From Sinorhizobium terangae (GTDB lineage: Bacteria; Pseudomonadota; Alphaproteobacteria; Rhizobiales; Rhizobiaceae): 64,000 bases of DNA. The translations under genes were made by a program, and so were the position numbers. This document shows, piece after piece, positions 40,649-49,689 of the stretch. The DNA lies in assembly GCF_029714365.1 (NCBI RefSeq), contig NZ_CP121661.1, positions 124,001-188,000 of the forward strand, given 5' to 3'. The notes under the pieces were generated by a model that was not told the origin of the DNA, ran no database searches, and was given only the letters and a program-made list of their open reading frames with translations. How positions within the stretch are numbered: position 1 is the first letter of the stretch; each line of letters opens with the position of its first letter.

Positions 40649-41476
40649 TCAGACGAATGTGAAGTCCGACGCGGTCAGGTGGAGATTGGCAAGGTTGCTC
40701 ACACTGTACACATCAGAAAGGTGAATCAACTCGTCCACGTTGTTTGCCGAGGTGACATAGGCGAGGTTGGCTGTGTGGGTCTTGAGGTCGTGGTAGACGA
40801 TGATGTCGCCAGCGGCCTCGCCGGAAATCGCCCTCGCGGCGGCTGAGCCACTGGCGAAACTCTGGTCGGTGATCACCACGACGTGCTCGCCCTTCGCACC
40901 CGAGGCCGCGCCGCTGTAGAAGGTGTCTACGGGGTAGCCCGACTGCACGCTGGCGTGGTTAATGAAGTTCGCGCCAAAGCCGTCGTTGTAGAGGCCCGCC
41001 GCATCGAAGGCGAAGGTATCCTGAGCCGGGTCGAAATCGAGGATGGTGGAGATATCCGGGTCCGGCCCCTGTTTGGGGAACACCCCTGGCATCGGGTTGT
41101 GGGAACCGCGCACCGGGTTGTGGAACTGGAACACGAACATGTCGCCCCCGTCGCCCCCTCTCAGCCAATCCCTACCGTCCCCGACGAAGAGAACATCATC
41201 GCCGGCACCACCGGAGAGATAGTCATTGTCCTCGCCGGCAATGCGGGGTTTGTCGCGGCCGTTGTCGCCGGAGAGATAGTCGCTGCCCTCTTCGCCGTAG
41301 ACCTGGTCATTGCCCGAGCCGCCGAGTACCCGGTCATTTCCCGCGCCGCCGAAGGCGCGGTCAGTGCCCGCACGAGAGTCGATCCAGTCATTGCCGGCAA
41401 AATCGATGATCACATCGTCGCCATTGCTGCCGAAGAGGGTGTCCGCGCCATCGTTGCCCCGGAAAAACTTTTCCAT
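40649..41476 (-). CDS. nodO: NodO-type secreted RTX calcium-binding protein
   Basis: The protein has 275 residues, close to NodO of R. leguminosarum (284). From residue 6 come RTX nonapeptides such as GGAGNDRVLGGSGNDQVYG and GGAGDDVLFVGDGRDWLRGG, which bind calcium. The C-terminal 150 residues have no Cys and end LTASDFTFV, an uncleaved type I secretion signal type. No N-terminal signal peptide. A nod box ends 65 bp upstream of ATG 41476 and AAGGAG precedes it. NodO forms cation-selective pores in plant membranes and aids nodulation; that activity is inferred here from family and nod box. Confidence 0.8.
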   Translation of the reverse strand: MEKFFRGNDGADTLFGSNGDDVIIDFAGNDWIDSRAGTDRAFGGAGNDRVLGGSGNDQVYGEEGSDYLSGDNGRDKPRIAGEDNDYLSGGAGDDVLFVGDGRDWLRGGDGGDMFVFQFHNPVRGSHNPMPGVFPKQGPDPDISTILDFDPAQDTFAFDAAGLYNDGFGANFINHASVQSGYPVDTFYSGAASGAKGEHVVVITDQSFASGSAAARAISGEAAGDIIVYHDLKTHTANLAYVTSANNVDELIHLSDVYSVSNLANLHLTASDFTFV

Positions 41477-41540
41477 CGCAAATACTCCTTGTGATGCAAT
41501 GCCCGACCGCCCGTGACGTCTTCATACTCCTCATGGGACA

Positions 41541-41586
41541 CTTGGCGTAATCGATTGTTTTGATTGAAAGTATCCACGTGATGGAT
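41541..41586 (-). promoter_or_regulatory. nod box A, facing nodO
   Basis: Minus-strand reading: ATCCATCACGTGGATA, then six bases, then ATCAAAACAATCGATT and ACGCCAAG. This is an excellent nod box match, with only one base off in the GATG block and the tail changed from TTACCAAT to ACGCCAAG. The distance to the nodO start is the usual one for nod genes with a short leader. Confidence 0.88.
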
Positions 41587-42190
41587 GTATTTCCGCGCAC
41601 GTCGTCCGACTGAAAATTTCCGGGCCTCGCGGTGGGCGGTGCTCAGGCGCCCAGATAAGCGATCTGAAGATTCGAGGCGTTAAACCGGACCAGGGTCAGG
41701 ACTTTGGCTACGCCGTCTCTGTGCTACACGATCGCGGCAGACTCCCATCCTGATTAACGCTGAAATCTCACGTTCATTGTCGCGCGGTAATGGGCGCTTT
41801 AACGTGCGTGCTGTTCATGCAGACAGGAGGAACGCCACTATTATGCCTTCTCGACACTTAGCTGGTCCCCAGATTCGCGCGACCTTGCAGTTTGCCAAAT
41901 CCGCCCCGGCTACAGGCGGGAGATGCACAATTTTGGTTTCGGCGCGACGGATTCACTCCAATCCGACTGCCTGACGAAGGTCTATACTAAGCCGGGTGAA
42001 GTCCTTGCACTACCGCAACCGATGCTGCCAGGTCGACACGCGCGCTTACGAGGAAGACCCTCGCCAGATCTCCTACCGGCGTAAAACTCGTCATCAGGCG
42101 GGCGAACCTCAACTGCTAATACGATCGCCGGTTCGACAACCTCAGCGTTCCCGGTCCGGACCGGATGGACAACCTATGGAAAACTCACAG
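41587..42190. other. Gene-free stretch
   Basis: About 600 bp between nod box A and the Doc gene, AT-richer than the surroundings. No recognisable gene, repeat or RNA. Confidence 0.35.
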
Positions 42191-42580
42191 CTAGCTACTG
42201 TCTCTCACTAACCTAGACTTAAACCAGGTCACCAGTTCGTCGAAATCAATCTCTCCAGCGGCGACGGCAACGACGAGATCATCGACGGGTTCATCGTCCG
42301 GAATATCCAGCTTATATCCACTACGGTCGATTAAGATCTCGACAAGAAGCCAAGCTGTTCGTTTATTACCGTCCGCAAAACCGTGATTGCCCACCATGCT
42401 GTGCAGAAGAGCTGCGGCCTTTTGAGCAATGGGGCGATGATAGCCCGAATAGGGTCGCGCCAGCGCAGACTCGATCAAGTGCAAGCTACTAACGCCTTCC
42501 AGGCCGCCATACGTCAGAGCTTCATCGTGAGCTGTGATGGCGTCTGCGAGGGTCAGCCTGTAATGCCGACGGCTAGCGAT
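42191..42580 (-). CDS. doc: Fic/Doc family toxin (death-on-curing), start unclear
   Basis: The frame reads RLTLADAITAHDEALTYGG then LIESALARPYSGYH and the Fic active-site motif HGFADGNKRTAW, which matches HxFx(D/N)GNKR. Doc proteins phosphorylate EF-Tu or AMPylate targets. It follows, in another frame, a small basic antitoxin-like gene that overlaps it. No ATG, GTG or TTG exists in frame before the conserved Doc start; the first is TTG 42484, which would cut off the first 30 residues. An ATC at 42580, overlapping the upstream stop, or coupling is possible, or the toxin is impaired. The C-terminus ends at 42191. Confidence 0.7.
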   Translation of the reverse strand: MASRRHYRLTLADAITAHDEALTYGGLEGVSSLHLIESALARPYSGYHRPIAQKAAALLHSMVGNHGFADGNKRTAWLLVEILIDRSGYKLDIPDDEPVDDLVVAVAAGEIDFDELVTWFKSRLVRDSS

Positions 42581-42758
42581 CTGCCAGGCGCTTCAGCGCC
42601 GAACTGCGCTTGGACGAAGCTTCCCTTACCGTAGCCTCCGTTTTCGAGCTTGCCTTAGCAGCACCCTTGTGTGTGACAACCTCCATGAAACGGCCTGTGG
42701 CAGCTTCGCGCTTAACCCACCCGCCCTTTACCGGCGTTGTCTCAGATCTCTTCTTCAT
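42573..42758 (-). CDS. Small basic antitoxin-like protein upstream of doc
   Basis: The protein has 61 residues from ATG 42758 (or 65 from GTG 42770). It is rich in Lys, Ala and Ser: KGGWVKREAATGRFMEVVTH then a basic tail ending ALKRLADR. The position directly before the Doc frame, overlapping its start region, fits the antitoxin of the pair. The family is not recognised with certainty; the assignment is from context. Confidence 0.55.
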   Translation of the reverse strand: MKKRSETTPVKGGWVKREAATGRFMEVVTHKGAAKASSKTEATVREASSKRSSALKRLADR

Positions 42759-43028
42759 AATTCTAATCACGATTAAACCTCTGACTTATATGCGGCGTTT
42801 CCTTGATCTGCGCAAGGTCACGATGAGTGCCTGCGCCTTTATACCGATTTGCTCTTTGATTGCTTACTATCCTACATATCAGCGATTTTCACTTCACCCG
42901 GCGTCGCCTTTCATGATCGAGACGCTTGGCGCCCGCATCGGAGTCGTTGGGGCGACGGTCCCGCACGAGAAGCTGTCAGGAGTCCGTTGCGCTCGTCACG
43001 CCTGCAACACGTCAATGTCGCTTGGCAT

Positions 43029-43044
43029 TGTCCGATATACGACA
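43029..43044. promoter_or_regulatory. NifA upstream activator sequence candidate
   Basis: TGTCCGATATACGACA matches TGT-N10-ACA, the NifA site. The flanks extend the symmetry (TTGTC...GACAA). It lies about 80 bp upstream of a sigma-54-type -12 element, the normal spacing. Confidence 0.7.
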
Positions 43045-43104
43045 ATGTTGGACATGGCGAGACTGCGGTTCAATCGAACACGTTGGTTCCAAAGACGGTT
43101 CCTT

Positions 43105-43120
43105 CGGCACGCATATTGCT
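43105..43120 (+). promoter_or_regulatory. Sigma-54 (-24/-12) promoter
   Basis: CGGCACGCATATTGCT matches TGGCACG-N4-TTGCW except for the first base, with GG and GC ten bases apart. It is the best sigma-54 candidate found in the window. The transcript would begin near 43131, in front of the small ORF and M16 genes. Confidence 0.8.
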
Positions 43121-43175
43121 TCAGGCATCTTGAGACGCGTCATGGGATCAAAGATAAACGCGCGGAGATGGCGAA

Positions 43176-43541
43176 ATGTTACCACCATGCTTTTTATCAG
43201 TACCTTCGTCCGGTCATTCCACAGCTGGACGTTCCAAATGCCGTAGAGGCAAAGGCCCGAACCCCCCAAGCAACAGTCGAGCCGACGCTGCACGGGCGCT
43301 TTTGCCGAGTTTGTCCTTGCGCGGCCGCAACGATCACTATGGCCTGCTTGCCGGCAAAATCCTACGGCGGCCGTTCCGATTGAATGGGGCCGAGGGGTTC
43401 GCCTACCGCGGGACCAGTCGTGGCGAGCACCGGTTCATGCCGGTCGATGTGAAGCGGTCCGCCTTCGATCCGGCCTTCCTGGCTGCGGTGCTAAATAGGT
43501 CGAGCCACAACAGCCATCTTCGCTTGGAGGGCGGCCGATGA
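43176..43541 (+). CDS. Hypothetical small protein leading the M16 operon
   Basis: The protein has 121 residues; GGAG sits 8 bases before ATG 43176. The first 50 residues are low-complexity and basic (Ser/Pro/Arg); the second half ([20 protein letters not shown] and on) looks more protein-like. No family recognised. Its stop overlaps the M16 gene start (ATGA at 43538), and it begins 45 bp after the sigma-54 promoter, so it is at least a translated leader candidate. It could also be a decayed gene. Confidence 0.4.
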   Translation: MLPPCFLSVPSSGHSTAGRSKCRRGKGPNPPSNSRADAARALLPSLSLRGRNDHYGLLAGKILRRPFRLNGAEGFAYRGTSRGEHRFMPVDVKRSAFDPAFLAAVLNRSSHNSHLRLEGGR

Positions 43542-44935
43542 ATCATGGAGGAATAAATTCGCGTATACGTGCATTTGCCCTGAGCATCGTTGCGCTGCAA
43601 ACTCTGATGACCTTCGAAGCGGCTGCCGTCGAGGCCCCGCTAGGCGAATCCGAGATCGCAAATTTCCTGCTGAGCAACGGCATGGATGTGGTCGTCATAC
43701 CGGATCACCGGGCGCCGACTGTCACGCAGATGGTCTTTTACAAAGCCGGTAACGCCGATGAGCCACCCGGCAAATCGGGCATTGCTCATTTCCTGGAACA
43801 TCTCATGTTCAAGGGCACGAGCAAGCACCCGGCCGGCGAGTTTGACGCAAAGGTCGCAGAGATCGGCGGCGAGGAGAACGCCTTCACGTCGTCCGACTAC
43901 ACCGCCTACTATCAGACTGTCACGCCGGAGGCGCTCGGGACGATGATGGAATTCGAAGCTGACCGGATGCGCCATCTCGTGCTCACGGACGCGGTGATCG
44001 TGCCGGAGCGCGATGTCATTCTCCAGGAGCGGCGCTTGAGGGTCGAAGACAATCCGGAGGGGCTTCTCGAGGAGGAGACACAGGCGACGCTCTATCAGAA
44101 CCATCCTTACCGTATCCCGGTCATCGGCTGGATGCACGAGATGGAACAGCTCGATCGCACGGACGCCGTGGCGTTCTACGATCGCTACTACGCCCCGAAC
44201 AACGCCATACTGGTCGTGGCAGGCGATGTGGACGCCGGAACGGTGTGGCGGCTCGCGGACAAGACCTACGGGGCCATACCGCGCGGCCCGGACCTGCCGC
44301 AGCGGGTGAGGCCGCAGGAGCCGGAGCAGAACACCAAACGAACGGTCGTGCTCACCGATCCTCGCGTGACCGTGCCGAGCTTCGAAAAGTCGTGGGTGGC
44401 GCCCTGCTACAGAATAACCGAGCCGGGTGAAGCGGAAGCCCTTGATCTTCTGGCGGAAATTCTTGGCGGAGGAACGCGGAGCCGGATCAATCAGGAATTG
44501 GTGGTGAAACAGGGAATTGCCTCCTGGGGCGGCGCCTATTTCCAGGGAAGATCGCTCGATCCGTCCAGCTTCACGATCTATGGCTCGCCGCGGGGCGAGG
44601 CGACGATCGAGGCGGTGGAAGACGCGCTCGACGCTGAAGTCCGGAAAATCATCGAGACCGGTGTTACCGATGTCGAACTGGAGAAGGGCAAGAACCGCTT
44701 GGTGCGCTCGATGATCTTCGCACGCGACAGCCAGACGGGAATGGCCAGCATCTACGGGAAGGCGCTTGCGACCGGCAGCACTGTTTACGACTTAGAGGCA
44801 TGGCCGTTGAGGGTCCGCGCGGTAACTTCGACGCAGGTGCAGGCGGTTGCCAGAAAATATCTTAATCCGGACCGATCGGTGGCGGGATATCTGTTGCCGC
44901 GGGAAAGCGCGACCTCAGGAGACAAACGCCGATGA
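43538..44935 (+). CDS. M16 zinc peptidase, catalytic subunit (y4wA-like)
   Basis: The protein has 465 residues. A signal peptide (hydrophobic about 11-28, cut near AAAVEAP) implies periplasmic location. The inverted zinc motif HxxEH is in [13 protein letters not shown], and the third ligand Glu lies about 75 residues later in the region around [15 protein letters not shown]. The C-terminal half shows the second M16 domain. It resembles the zinc protease pair y4wA/y4wB of the NGR234 symbiotic plasmid. The next gene encodes the inactive partner, and the ATG/TGA overlap implies coupled translation. Control by NifA/sigma-54 is suggested by the upstream sites. Confidence 0.88.
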   Translation: MNHGGINSRIRAFALSIVALQTLMTFEAAAVEAPLGESEIANFLLSNGMDVVVIPDHRAPTVTQMVFYKAGNADEPPGKSGIAHFLEHLMFKGTSKHPAGEFDAKVAEIGGEENAFTSSDYTAYYQTVTPEALGTMMEFEADRMRHLVLTDAVIVPERDVILQERRLRVEDNPEGLLEEETQATLYQNHPYRIPVIGWMHEMEQLDRTDAVAFYDRYYAPNNAILVVAGDVDAGTVWRLADKTYGAIPRGPDLPQRVRPQEPEQNTKRTVVLTDPRVTVPSFEKSWVAPCYRITEPGEAEALDLLAEILGGGTRSRINQELVVKQGIASWGGAYFQGRSLDPSSFTIYGSPRGEATIEAVEDALDAEVRKIIETGVTDVELEKGKNRLVRSMIFARDSQTGMASIYGKALATGSTVYDLEAWPLRVRAVTSTQVQAVARKYLNPDRSVAGYLLPRESATSGDKRR

Positions 44936-46275
44936 CAATGTTCAACCGACTGCCGATCGGTGCCGCCAAGCCACTGCTCGTCGCGCTCGTATTCTTAGGC
45001 CTTGCCGCGATACCGGCTCGGGCGGCCATGGCCATCCAGGAAGTCAGGACATCGAGCGGGATCAAGGCCTGGCTGGTGGAAGACTATTCGATACCGATCG
45101 TTACCGTCCGTTTCGCGTTCCGGGGCGGGAGCACGCAGGATCCCTCCGGTAAGGAGGGCCTTGCCAATCTCATGGCCGGATTGTTCGACGAAGGGGCCGG
45201 CGACCTTGACAGAGAAGCCTTCCAGGAGCGGCTGGACGATGCTGGCGCCGAGATGCGGTTCGACGCCGGGCGCGATGCGGTCTACGGCTCCATGCGAGTG
45301 CTTGCCGATCAAAAGGATGTTGCGTTCGATCTTCTCCGGCTGGCCATCGAACAGCCACGCTTCGACCAGGGACCGACGGATCGCGTCCGCGCTCAGATCG
45401 TTTCCGGCATCACCGCGCAGGCCAAGGATCCGGAGGCGGTGGCAAAGATCGCATGGGGGAAGGCGCTCTATGGCGAGCATCCGTACTCCCGGCAGGACGA
45501 AGGCACCGAGCAGACCCTTGCCGCTGCCAAACCCTCCGATCTTAAGGCGCTTCGTAAGCGCCTTTTCGCGCGCGGCAACCTGACCATCGCCGTGGCGGGA
45601 GCGATCGACGCGGGTGCGCTCAAGCGCGATCTGGATCGGATATTCGGCGGGTTGCCTGCTGAACCCTCCCTGGTGCCGGTTGCAGAAACCGCGCCCAAGC
45701 TGGCGCAGGAGGTTCGCATCCCGTATGACCTGCCCCAGACTGGGCTGCGCCTGGCTTATGCCGGGGTCAGCGACAAAGACCCGCGGTTCTTCGCAGCCTA
45801 TCTGATGAACCACATCCTCGGGGGAGAAGCGTTCACGTCTAGGCTCTGGAACGAGGTCCGCGAGAAGCGAGGGCTCGCTTATCACATCGGATCTACCCTC
45901 GTGAACAGCGACCATGCCTCGGCGCTCGTTATCGGCACGGGGACCCGCCCGGATCGTGCCGCAGAGACGCTGTCCCTCGTTCGCGCCGAGGTGAGGCGGA
46001 TGACGGAGGAGGGCGTCAGCGAGGAGGAGCTCGAAGCAGCGAAGAAAAACGTGATCGGCGGTTACGCCGTCGACCATCTCAACTCATCCAGCGCGATCGC
46101 CAACACTCTGGTCGCAATCCAGATGGAAGATCTCGGCATCGACTACATCGAGCGGCGGAAACAGCTGATCCAGGCCGTAACCGTGGAGGATGTCCGGTCG
46201 GTCGCAAAACAGCTTCTCTCCGCTGACCCCGCCGTGATGATCGTCGGAGCGCCGCTCGAGGGAAGGAAAGGATAA
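44932..46275 (+). CDS. M16 peptidase-like partner subunit without zinc motif (y4wB-like)
   Basis: The protein has 447 residues with a signal peptide ending near ARAAMA. At the place of the zinc motif it reads [18 protein letters not shown], so HxxEH is lost. The C-terminal part keeps the substrate-binding segment [17 protein letters not shown]. Such inactive subunits pair with an HxxEH partner in heterodimeric M16B peptidases. The start overlaps the previous stop by four bases. Confidence 0.88.
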   Translation: MTMFNRLPIGAAKPLLVALVFLGLAAIPARAAMAIQEVRTSSGIKAWLVEDYSIPIVTVRFAFRGGSTQDPSGKEGLANLMAGLFDEGAGDLDREAFQERLDDAGAEMRFDAGRDAVYGSMRVLADQKDVAFDLLRLAIEQPRFDQGPTDRVRAQIVSGITAQAKDPEAVAKIAWGKALYGEHPYSRQDEGTEQTLAAAKPSDLKALRKRLFARGNLTIAVAGAIDAGALKRDLDRIFGGLPAEPSLVPVAETAPKLAQEVRIPYDLPQTGLRLAYAGVSDKDPRFFAAYLMNHILGGEAFTSRLWNEVREKRGLAYHIGSTLVNSDHASALVIGTGTRPDRAAETLSLVRAEVRRMTEEGVSEEELEAAKKNVIGGYAVDHLNSSSAIANTLVAIQMEDLGIDYIERRKQLIQAVTVEDVRSVAKQLLSADPAVMIVGAPLEGRKG

Positions 46276-46560
46276 CGGGCCACAGGGAAAGCTCGCCTCT
46301 CGCGGCGCGGCCGGGCTTCGCCATGGGCGGCTGGCCGGGCCCTCGGGCCTGCGCACGTGCTTGTGGTCAAGCGTAGCGTGCGACTCAGCAACACCGGCAG
46401 CAAGGGAATCGCGACATCTGCTCAGTGGTCTGCACTGTCTGGAAGCCTGCGAAATCCTGCGTCCGACTTGCGCTGCCGAATGCAAGGCATGTGAACCAAG
46501 CTCGGCGGGCGCCGCCGTCGCGCACTGCAGATACCGGTCGCAGATGCCGGGAACACGGCG

Positions 46561-48018
46561 CTAGTAGGGGGCGCGGTCGAGATAAGCGTCAAATGCGGCA
46601 GCGACAGCTCGAAGCAAAAAGCGATGCTCCTGCCGCACGCGGACGAAACCATTGTCAATGTCCACGATCCCGTCCTCGGCCAACATCGCCAAACGCTCGG
46701 CTGGATCGACAAAGAGGATCGGATCAAATCCGTGAGCGGCGCAGATTGCCGGCACGTCCGCCTCTAAATTGCACATGAGCCGCTCGATGATCTCGGCTCG
46801 CACGCGATCTTCACCGGTGAGACGGCAGCCCCTTGATGTCGCAAGGTGACCGGCTGCGATGTGTCGGCTATACGAAGTCTGAGTAACTTCGTTCTGGACA
46901 TATCCTTCGCCGAGACGACCGATAGCCGACGCACCGAAGCCGATCAGGGTTTGGCAGGTGTCGGCCGAGTAACCCAGGGAATTGCGCCGCAGGCGTCCGG
47001 CTCTCTGCGCCAGCGCGAGCTCGTCATCCGGCAACGCGAAATGGTCGAGCCCGATCTGGCGATACCCGGCGGCAACCAGCGTGCCGGCCACGGCCGCTGC
47101 CTGTTCCGCGCGGGCAGCCGCGTCCGGCAGTGCCGTCTCATCGATGAGGCGCTGATTTTTTCGATAGGAAGGAACGTGTGCGTAACCGAACACCGCAAAC
47201 CGGTCGGGGCGCATCGCGATTGCCGTCGTCGCGCTCTCGACACAGGACTGCACTGTTTGATGCGGGAGACCGTACATGAGGTCGAAATTGATGCGGCTTA
47301 CTTTATGCCGGCGCAGGTTCACGACGGCAGCCGTCACCTGCGCCTCGCTCTGGACTCGATTGATCGCCTTTTGGACAATCGGATCGAAGCTCTGCACGCC
47401 GAGGCTCGCGCGGCTCACCTCCGCTGCTTCCAAGGCTTCGGCCATCTCCGTGGTGAACGTGCGCGGGTCGATCTCGACAGCGACGGTAGCCGCTTTCTCG
47501 AACGCGAAGCGGCGGCGCAGAAGTTCCACTAGGGTGAGAAACTCCGCTGGCGGCATGATGGTTGGCGATCCGCCGCCGAAATGCACGTCTCTCACGGTTA
47601 GTGCCTGCGGCGCCTGCGCCGCAACTAAACTGATTTCCGTGCGTAGCATCGCCAGGTAATCGACGATCGACGCATCCCGACGAGTGATGCTGGTCGGAAA
47701 GCCGCAATACCAGCACATCGACCGACAGAATGGAACGTGGAGATAGATCGACACGGCATCGTCAGTTGCCAAAACTTTCAGCCATTCCTCGCAGGCCTTG
47801 GTGCCGACCGCCTGGGAAAACTCCGGTACGGTTGGATAGATCGTGTACCAAGGCAGGCGGGCATCATAATACTTTGTATGAAGCGAGGTCGGCGCCGTGA
47901 TGCCGGCTGACTTTCGTCCCCACTCGGACCGAGAGGATGTCCGGATCCCTCGCGTCCTCTCCCCTTGCATCGAATGGGATCCCGCGCCCAGGATGCTTTT
48001 TTGGCCGTCAGCCATCAC
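46561..48018 (-). CDS. hemN: Oxygen-independent coproporphyrinogen III oxidase (HemN-type radical SAM)
   Basis: The protein has up to 485 residues. The radical SAM cluster is VPFCRSMCWYCGFPTSI (CX3CX2C), preceded by the HemN start YYDARLPWYTIYPTVPEFS. GGGSPTIMPP and GVQSFDPIVQKAINRVQ follow the family. It makes protoporphyrinogen IX without oxygen, needed for haem in micro-oxic nodules. The start is uncertain: the sigma-54-type promoter at 48026-48042 would start transcription close to ATG 48018, so the ATG near 47970 may be used. It is divergent from hupS and convergent with the M16 operon. Confidence 0.9.
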   Translation of the reverse strand: MMADGQKSILGAGSHSMQGERTRGIRTSSRSEWGRKSAGITAPTSLHTKYYDARLPWYTIYPTVPEFSQAVGTKACEEWLKVLATDDAVSIYLHVPFCRSMCWYCGFPTSITRRDASIVDYLAMLRTEISLVAAQAPQALTVRDVHFGGGSPTIMPPAEFLTLVELLRRRFAFEKAATVAVEIDPRTFTTEMAEALEAAEVSRASLGVQSFDPIVQKAINRVQSEAQVTAAVVNLRRHKVSRINFDLMYGLPHQTVQSCVESATTAIAMRPDRFAVFGYAHVPSYRKNQRLIDETALPDAAARAEQAAAVAGTLVAAGYRQIGLDHFALPDDELALAQRAGRLRRNSLGYSADTCQTLIGFGASAIGRLGEGYVQNEVTQTSYSRHIAAGHLATSRGCRLTGEDRVRAEIIERLMCNLEADVPAICAAHGFDPILFVDPAERLAMLAEDGIVDIDNGFVRVRQEHRFLLRAVAAAFDAYLDRAPY

Positions 48019-48025
48019 CGTTTTC

Positions 48026-48042
48026 CGCTACCTGAATGCCAT
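48026..48042 (-). promoter_or_regulatory. Sigma-54-type promoter candidate for hemN
   Basis: On the minus strand ATGGCATTCAGGTAGCG has TGGCA and TAGC with GG and GC ten bases apart. It is about 160 bp from the NifA-type site at 48179. Its closeness to the first hemN ATG is the main weakness. Confidence 0.45.
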
Positions 48043-48178
48043 TCGGCAATGCCCGCCGCCTTTCAAGCATGGAGGTTCAAAACGCATGCCGATTGCGCTG
48101 CCGGGTATCGACAAACCGATTTCGCGGTAGTTCTCCGCTTATTAGCGTTCAACTGAAAAAGAGCCGTCGAACCAATTA

Positions 48179-48194
48179 TGTCGCGCGTTCGACA
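48179..48194. promoter_or_regulatory. NifA upstream activator candidate between hemN and hupS
   Basis: TGTCGCGCGTTCGACA matches TGT-N10-ACA. Next to it is the palindrome CGACA-GAAT-TGTCG (48199-48212). Shared control of both divergent units is possible. Confidence 0.5.
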
Positions 48195-48498
48195 AATACG
48201 ACAGAATTGTCGGCAATCACCCTCATCGGCCTGGGTTGGCGACGACCACTCGTGGGACACTATTCGGAGGACTGGGACAGCCTAATGTCCGATTCACTCG
48301 AAACGATGTTGACGAAAGCCGCGGGACCACCGGCAGTGCCGAAGACGAACTCGATTGATGAGCCGTTATCTGCCTTCTCGCATGTCGTTTGAGGACGGCG
48401 ATCACGATCGTTGCCACGCCAATCCGCTTCGGTTCCTCCCCGAAATAGATAACTCGAACAATCCGCCAGCGACAGGGCGGTCGGTAAATAACTTGGAC

Positions 48499-48515
48499 CG
48501 GTCCGTTTCTTGCAG
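48499..48515 (+). promoter_or_regulatory. Sigma-54-type promoter candidate for hupS
   Basis: CGGTCCGTTTCTTGCAG has GG and GC ten bases apart and a full TTGCA at -12; the -24 part is weaker (CGGTCCG against TGGCACG). It lies about 70 bp before the hupS ATG. R. leguminosarum hupS is known to be NifA/sigma-54 dependent. Confidence 0.5.
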
Positions 48516-48586
48516 AATCTCCCTGTGACTGAGCCGGTTGCCGATCCGGACGATTGAATGGGGGGACGGATTGCTGGAGGAGCGCG

Positions 48587-49666
48587 ATGGCAACTGTTGA
48601 AACCTTCTATGATGTCATTCGCAGCCAGGGGATCACCCGGCGCAGCTTCACCAAATTCTGCAGTCTGACGGCTGCGAGTCTTGGCCTCGGTCCGGGTGCG
48701 GCGACCGCCATGGCCGAGGCGCTCGAGACCAGGGAACGCGTGCCCGTCATCTGGATGCACGGGCTCGAATGCACCTGCTGCTCGGAAAGCTTCATCCGTT
48801 CGGGCCATCCGTTGGTAAAGGATGTCGTGCTGTCGATGATCTCGCTCGATTACGATGAGATGATTATGGCCGCTGCCGGCCATCAGGCCGAGGCCATTCT
48901 CGAGGAAACCAAGGCGAAGTATAAGCGCAAGTACATCCTGGCCGTCGAGGGCAACGCGCCGCTCAACGAGAACGGCATGTTCTGCATCGACGGTGGACGG
49001 CCATTCGTCGAGAAACTGAAGTGGATGGCAGAGGATGCGATGGCCGTAATCGCCTGGGGCACCTGTGCCTCGTGGGGCTGCGTACAGGCGGCCAGACCGA
49101 ACCCGACCCAGGCGACCCCGATCGACAAGGTAATCCGCGGCAAGCCGATCATCAAGGTTCCCGGCTGTCCCCCGATCGCCGAAGTGATGACCGGCGTCAT
49201 CACCTTCATCACCACGTTCGACAAGCTGCCCGAGCTCGACCGTCAGGGGCGGCCGAAGATGTTCTATTCGCAGCGCATCCACGACAAATGTTATCGCCGC
49301 CCCCATTTCGACGCTGGCCAGTTCGTGGAGGAGTGGGACGACGAGGGCGCGCGCAAGGGCTACTGCCTCTATAAGTCGGGCTGCAAGGGTCCGACGACCT
49401 ATAACGCCTGTTCCACGGTGCGCTGGAATGAAGGCGTCTCATTCCCGATCCAGTCGGGCCATGGTTGCATCGGTTGCTCCGAGAAAGGCTTCTGGGATCA
49501 GGGCAGCTTTTATGACCGGCTGACCAACTTCCACCAGTTCGGCATCGAGGCCAATGCCGACAAGATCGGCTTGACCGCTGCGGGGGTCGTCGGTGGTGCG
49601 ATCGCCGCGCATGCCGCGGCGACTGTCGTCAAGCGGGTCACCACGAAACGCGAAGCCGACGCATAA
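48587..49666 (+). CDS. hupS: [NiFe] uptake hydrogenase small subunit
   Basis: The protein has 359 residues; ATG 48587 follows GGAGGAGCGCG. The Tat signal RRSFTKF lies at 18-24. FeS ligands are seen in [56 protein letters not shown] and GCIGCSE. The TCC and SWGC positions give the two extra cysteines of the six-Cys proximal cluster known from oxygen-tolerant group 1d enzymes. A C-terminal membrane anchor ([18 protein letters not shown]) ties it to HupC. It passes electrons from HupL to cytochrome b. Confidence 0.96.
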   Translation: MATVETFYDVIRSQGITRRSFTKFCSLTAASLGLGPGAATAMAEALETRERVPVIWMHGLECTCCSESFIRSGHPLVKDVVLSMISLDYDEMIMAAAGHQAEAILEETKAKYKRKYILAVEGNAPLNENGMFCIDGGRPFVEKLKWMAEDAMAVIAWGTCASWGCVQAARPNPTQATPIDKVIRGKPIIKVPGCPPIAEVMTGVITFITTFDKLPELDRQGRPKMFYSQRIHDKCYRRPHFDAGQFVEEWDDEGARKGYCLYKSGCKGPTTYNACSTVRWNEGVSFPIQSGHGCIGCSEKGFWDQGSFYDRLTNFHQFGIEANADKIGLTAAGVVGGAIAAHAAATVVKRVTTKREADA

Positions 49667-49689
49667 TGCTCACGCCAGGAAACACCTCA

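Larger units (their letters stand above)
42771..43175. promoter_or_regulatory. Control region of the small-ORF/M16 operon
   Basis: About 400 bp without a convincing gene. It holds the NifA-type site at 43029-43044 and the sigma-54-type promoter at 43105-43120 described separately. Confidence 0.5.
48019..48586. promoter_or_regulatory. hemN/hupS divergent spacer
   Basis: This 568-bp spacer contains the NifA-type site and two sigma-54-type candidates listed separately. No FixK/Fnr box (TTGAT-N4-ATCAA) was seen. Short frames in it have no recognised relatives. Confidence 0.5.

Noticed and set aside
41477..41520. Sigma-54 element in the nodO leader (GGTCGGGCATTGC)
   Set aside because: GG and GC are nine bases apart instead of ten, and the gene already has a nod box.
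42610..43383. Long plus-strand frame over the antitoxin gene and the M16 promoter region
   Set aside because: Composition is irregular, it has no homology, and it runs across the NifA and sigma-54 elements.
48019..48586. FixK/Fnr box upstream of hemN or hupS
   Set aside because: No TTGAT-N4-ATCAA or close variant was found on either strand.
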